This document shows, in pieces, positions 63,341 through 64,000 of a stretch of 64,000 nucleotides of DNA. How positions within the stretch are numbered: the first letter of the stretch is position 1; each line of letters starts with the position of its first letter. The notes below the pieces were generated by a model. The model had not been told where the DNA came from and did not search any database. It worked only from the letters and a program-made list of their open reading frames with translations. The stretch covers positions 22,607 to 86,606 of the forward strand of contig QCJH01000005.1 in assembly GCA_003216155.1 (NCBI GenBank). Direction: 5' to 3'. The stretch is from Prochlorococcus sp. AG-409-A19. GTDB lineage: Bacteria; Cyanobacteriota; Cyanobacteriia; PCC-6307; Cyanobiaceae. The translations under genes and the position numbers were made by a program.

Positions 63341-64000
63341 GGTTTAAGTATTAGGGAAATGTCGACATGCCTCTCAAATGCATCTGCAAGGCTATCTATT
63401 AATTTTTCTCTTTTTAGATTATGGTTTGGGATTTTGATTGGCAGTGGCGACATCCCTTTTGACTCTCTAATATTATTTAACCATAGTCTTCTCCATTCTC
63501 CATTGTCGAATATTCCATGAAGGTAAGTTCCGGCAACTTTCCTTAAGCATGTGTCTGTGTTCACCCAGCCTAGTAAAGGGTCTTGTGTAATTGTCTTGAT
63601 ATTTTCTTCTTGGCCATCAATTACTTCGCTGATTCCATGATGCAGTTCAAATCCTCTAACTGGGCAAGATTTTGGCCATAATGTAACTACATCCCTTTGC
63701 CTTAGTGATTTTTCTTCTCCAAATTTTGTTTGAATAGGTAATAAGTCAAGGCCAATATTTACATTAGATTTGTTTCCGTTGGAGAGACCTTCTAAGCCTT
63801 GTGGGTCAATAAGAGTTCTCCCAAGCATTTGGAGACCTCCACAAATACCAAATACATTTCCACCTTTATGTGCAAAGTTTATAATCTTTTTTCTTAGACC
63901 AGATCTTTCTAGAAATTGAAGATCATTAATAGTCTGCTTACTACCAGGAATTATAACAGCATCAGGCTCTCCAAATTCTTCCTCTTTTGCTATTAATTTA
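63337..64000 (-). CDS. cobQ: Cobyric acid synthase CobQ (N-terminal part beyond window)
   Basis: CobQ amidates the b, d, e and g side chains of adenosylcobyrinate. Only the C-terminal part is present. It starts in the right-hand edge with AVIIPGSKQTINDL and includes the glutamine amidotransferase nucleophile in FGICGGLQMLGR. Further on are RGFELHHG and AGTYLHGIFDNGEWR with the catalytic His. The frame is open to base 64000, so an internal ATG at 63828 is not the start. It is coupled to the ferredoxin gene. Confidence 0.95.
   Translation of the reverse strand, partial: KLIAKEEEFGEPDAVIIPGSKQTINDLQFLERSGLRKKIINFAHKGGNVFGICGGLQMLGRTLIDPQGLEGLSNGNKSNVNIGLDLLPIQTKFGEEKSLRQRDVVTLWPKSCPVRGFELHHGISEVIDGQEENIKTITQDPLLGWVNTDTCLRKVAGTYLHGIFDNGEWRRLWLNNIRESKGMSPLPIKIPNHNLKREKLIDSLADAFERHVDISLILKP

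Noticed and set aside
1..64000. CRISPR array, insertion sequence or prophage
   Set aside because: No spaced repeats, transposase, integrase or phage structural gene is visible anywhere in the window.

Overview
The window reads as a chromosome segment from a marine picocyanobacterium, most likely a low-light Prochlorococcus. The inference rests on AT-rich, tightly packed genes, complete cyanobacterial markers (inactive ClpR, ZipN/Ftn2, cyanobacterial ThiE with N-terminal extension, DUF3611, DUF3122, DUF1517, TIGR03792), a nickel superoxide dismutase module, and many very short ORFs. No insertion sequence, prophage, CRISPR array or rRNA gene is visible. The strain cannot be fixed from this sequence alone.

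Layout. 1-9.3 kb: clpR (cut by the window edge), a PIN/TRAM protein, hemW, panB, the SRP RNA, and a minus-strand envelope/division block (ddl, a small membrane protein, ftsQ, ftsZ), with miaB and tRNA-His. 9.7-17 kb: an amidohydrolase/FAD-oxidoreductase pair, a pentapeptide-repeat protein, folC, argD, tRNA-Leu(CAA), murA and tRNA-Leu(CAG). 17-24.8 kb: SpoU-type rRNA/tRNA methylase, lpdA, trpC, the Ni-SOD trio (nickel transporter, SodX protease, SodN), FKBP isomerase and lnt. 24.8-41 kb: mnmA, nnr, a group 2 sigma factor, pdhA, zipN, then ffh-rpsP-phoH, a BI-1 protein, era, trmD with an apparent frameshift, a putative 2OG-Fe(II) oxygenase, ispF and larB. 41-56 kb: thiS-thiE, ribF, surE, pheS, nadK, cobL, ribD, ftsH, argF and lexA. 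56-60 kb: an accessory stretch with tRNA-Ala and a run of tiny ORFs on both strands, plus a PfkB sugar kinase. 60-64 kb: a shortened NdhF-like membrane protein, small membrane proteins, a family 2 glycosyltransferase, a 2Fe-2S ferredoxin and cobQ (cut by the edge).

Functional links. Both parts of the signal recognition particle are present (RNA at 3.9 kb, Ffh at 32 kb). Division proteins FtsZ, FtsQ and ZipN sit in the same window. SodN, its S26-type maturation protease and a nickel carrier form one compact unit. Cobalamin (cobL, cobQ), thiamine, riboflavin, NAD and folate cofactor genes are scattered through it. tRNA modification is represented by miaB, mnmA and trmD.

Points most worth a second look are: the 11-G tract that breaks the trmD frame; sodX and the SpoU methylase, whose conserved N-termini lie upstream of any ATG/GTG/TTG and imply CTG or ATT starts; a 42-bp tandem duplication at the start of ftsZ; the cluster of microproteins at 56.6-60 kb; a truncated NdhF paralogue; and an HxD...H...R oxygenase-like gene coupled to ispF.
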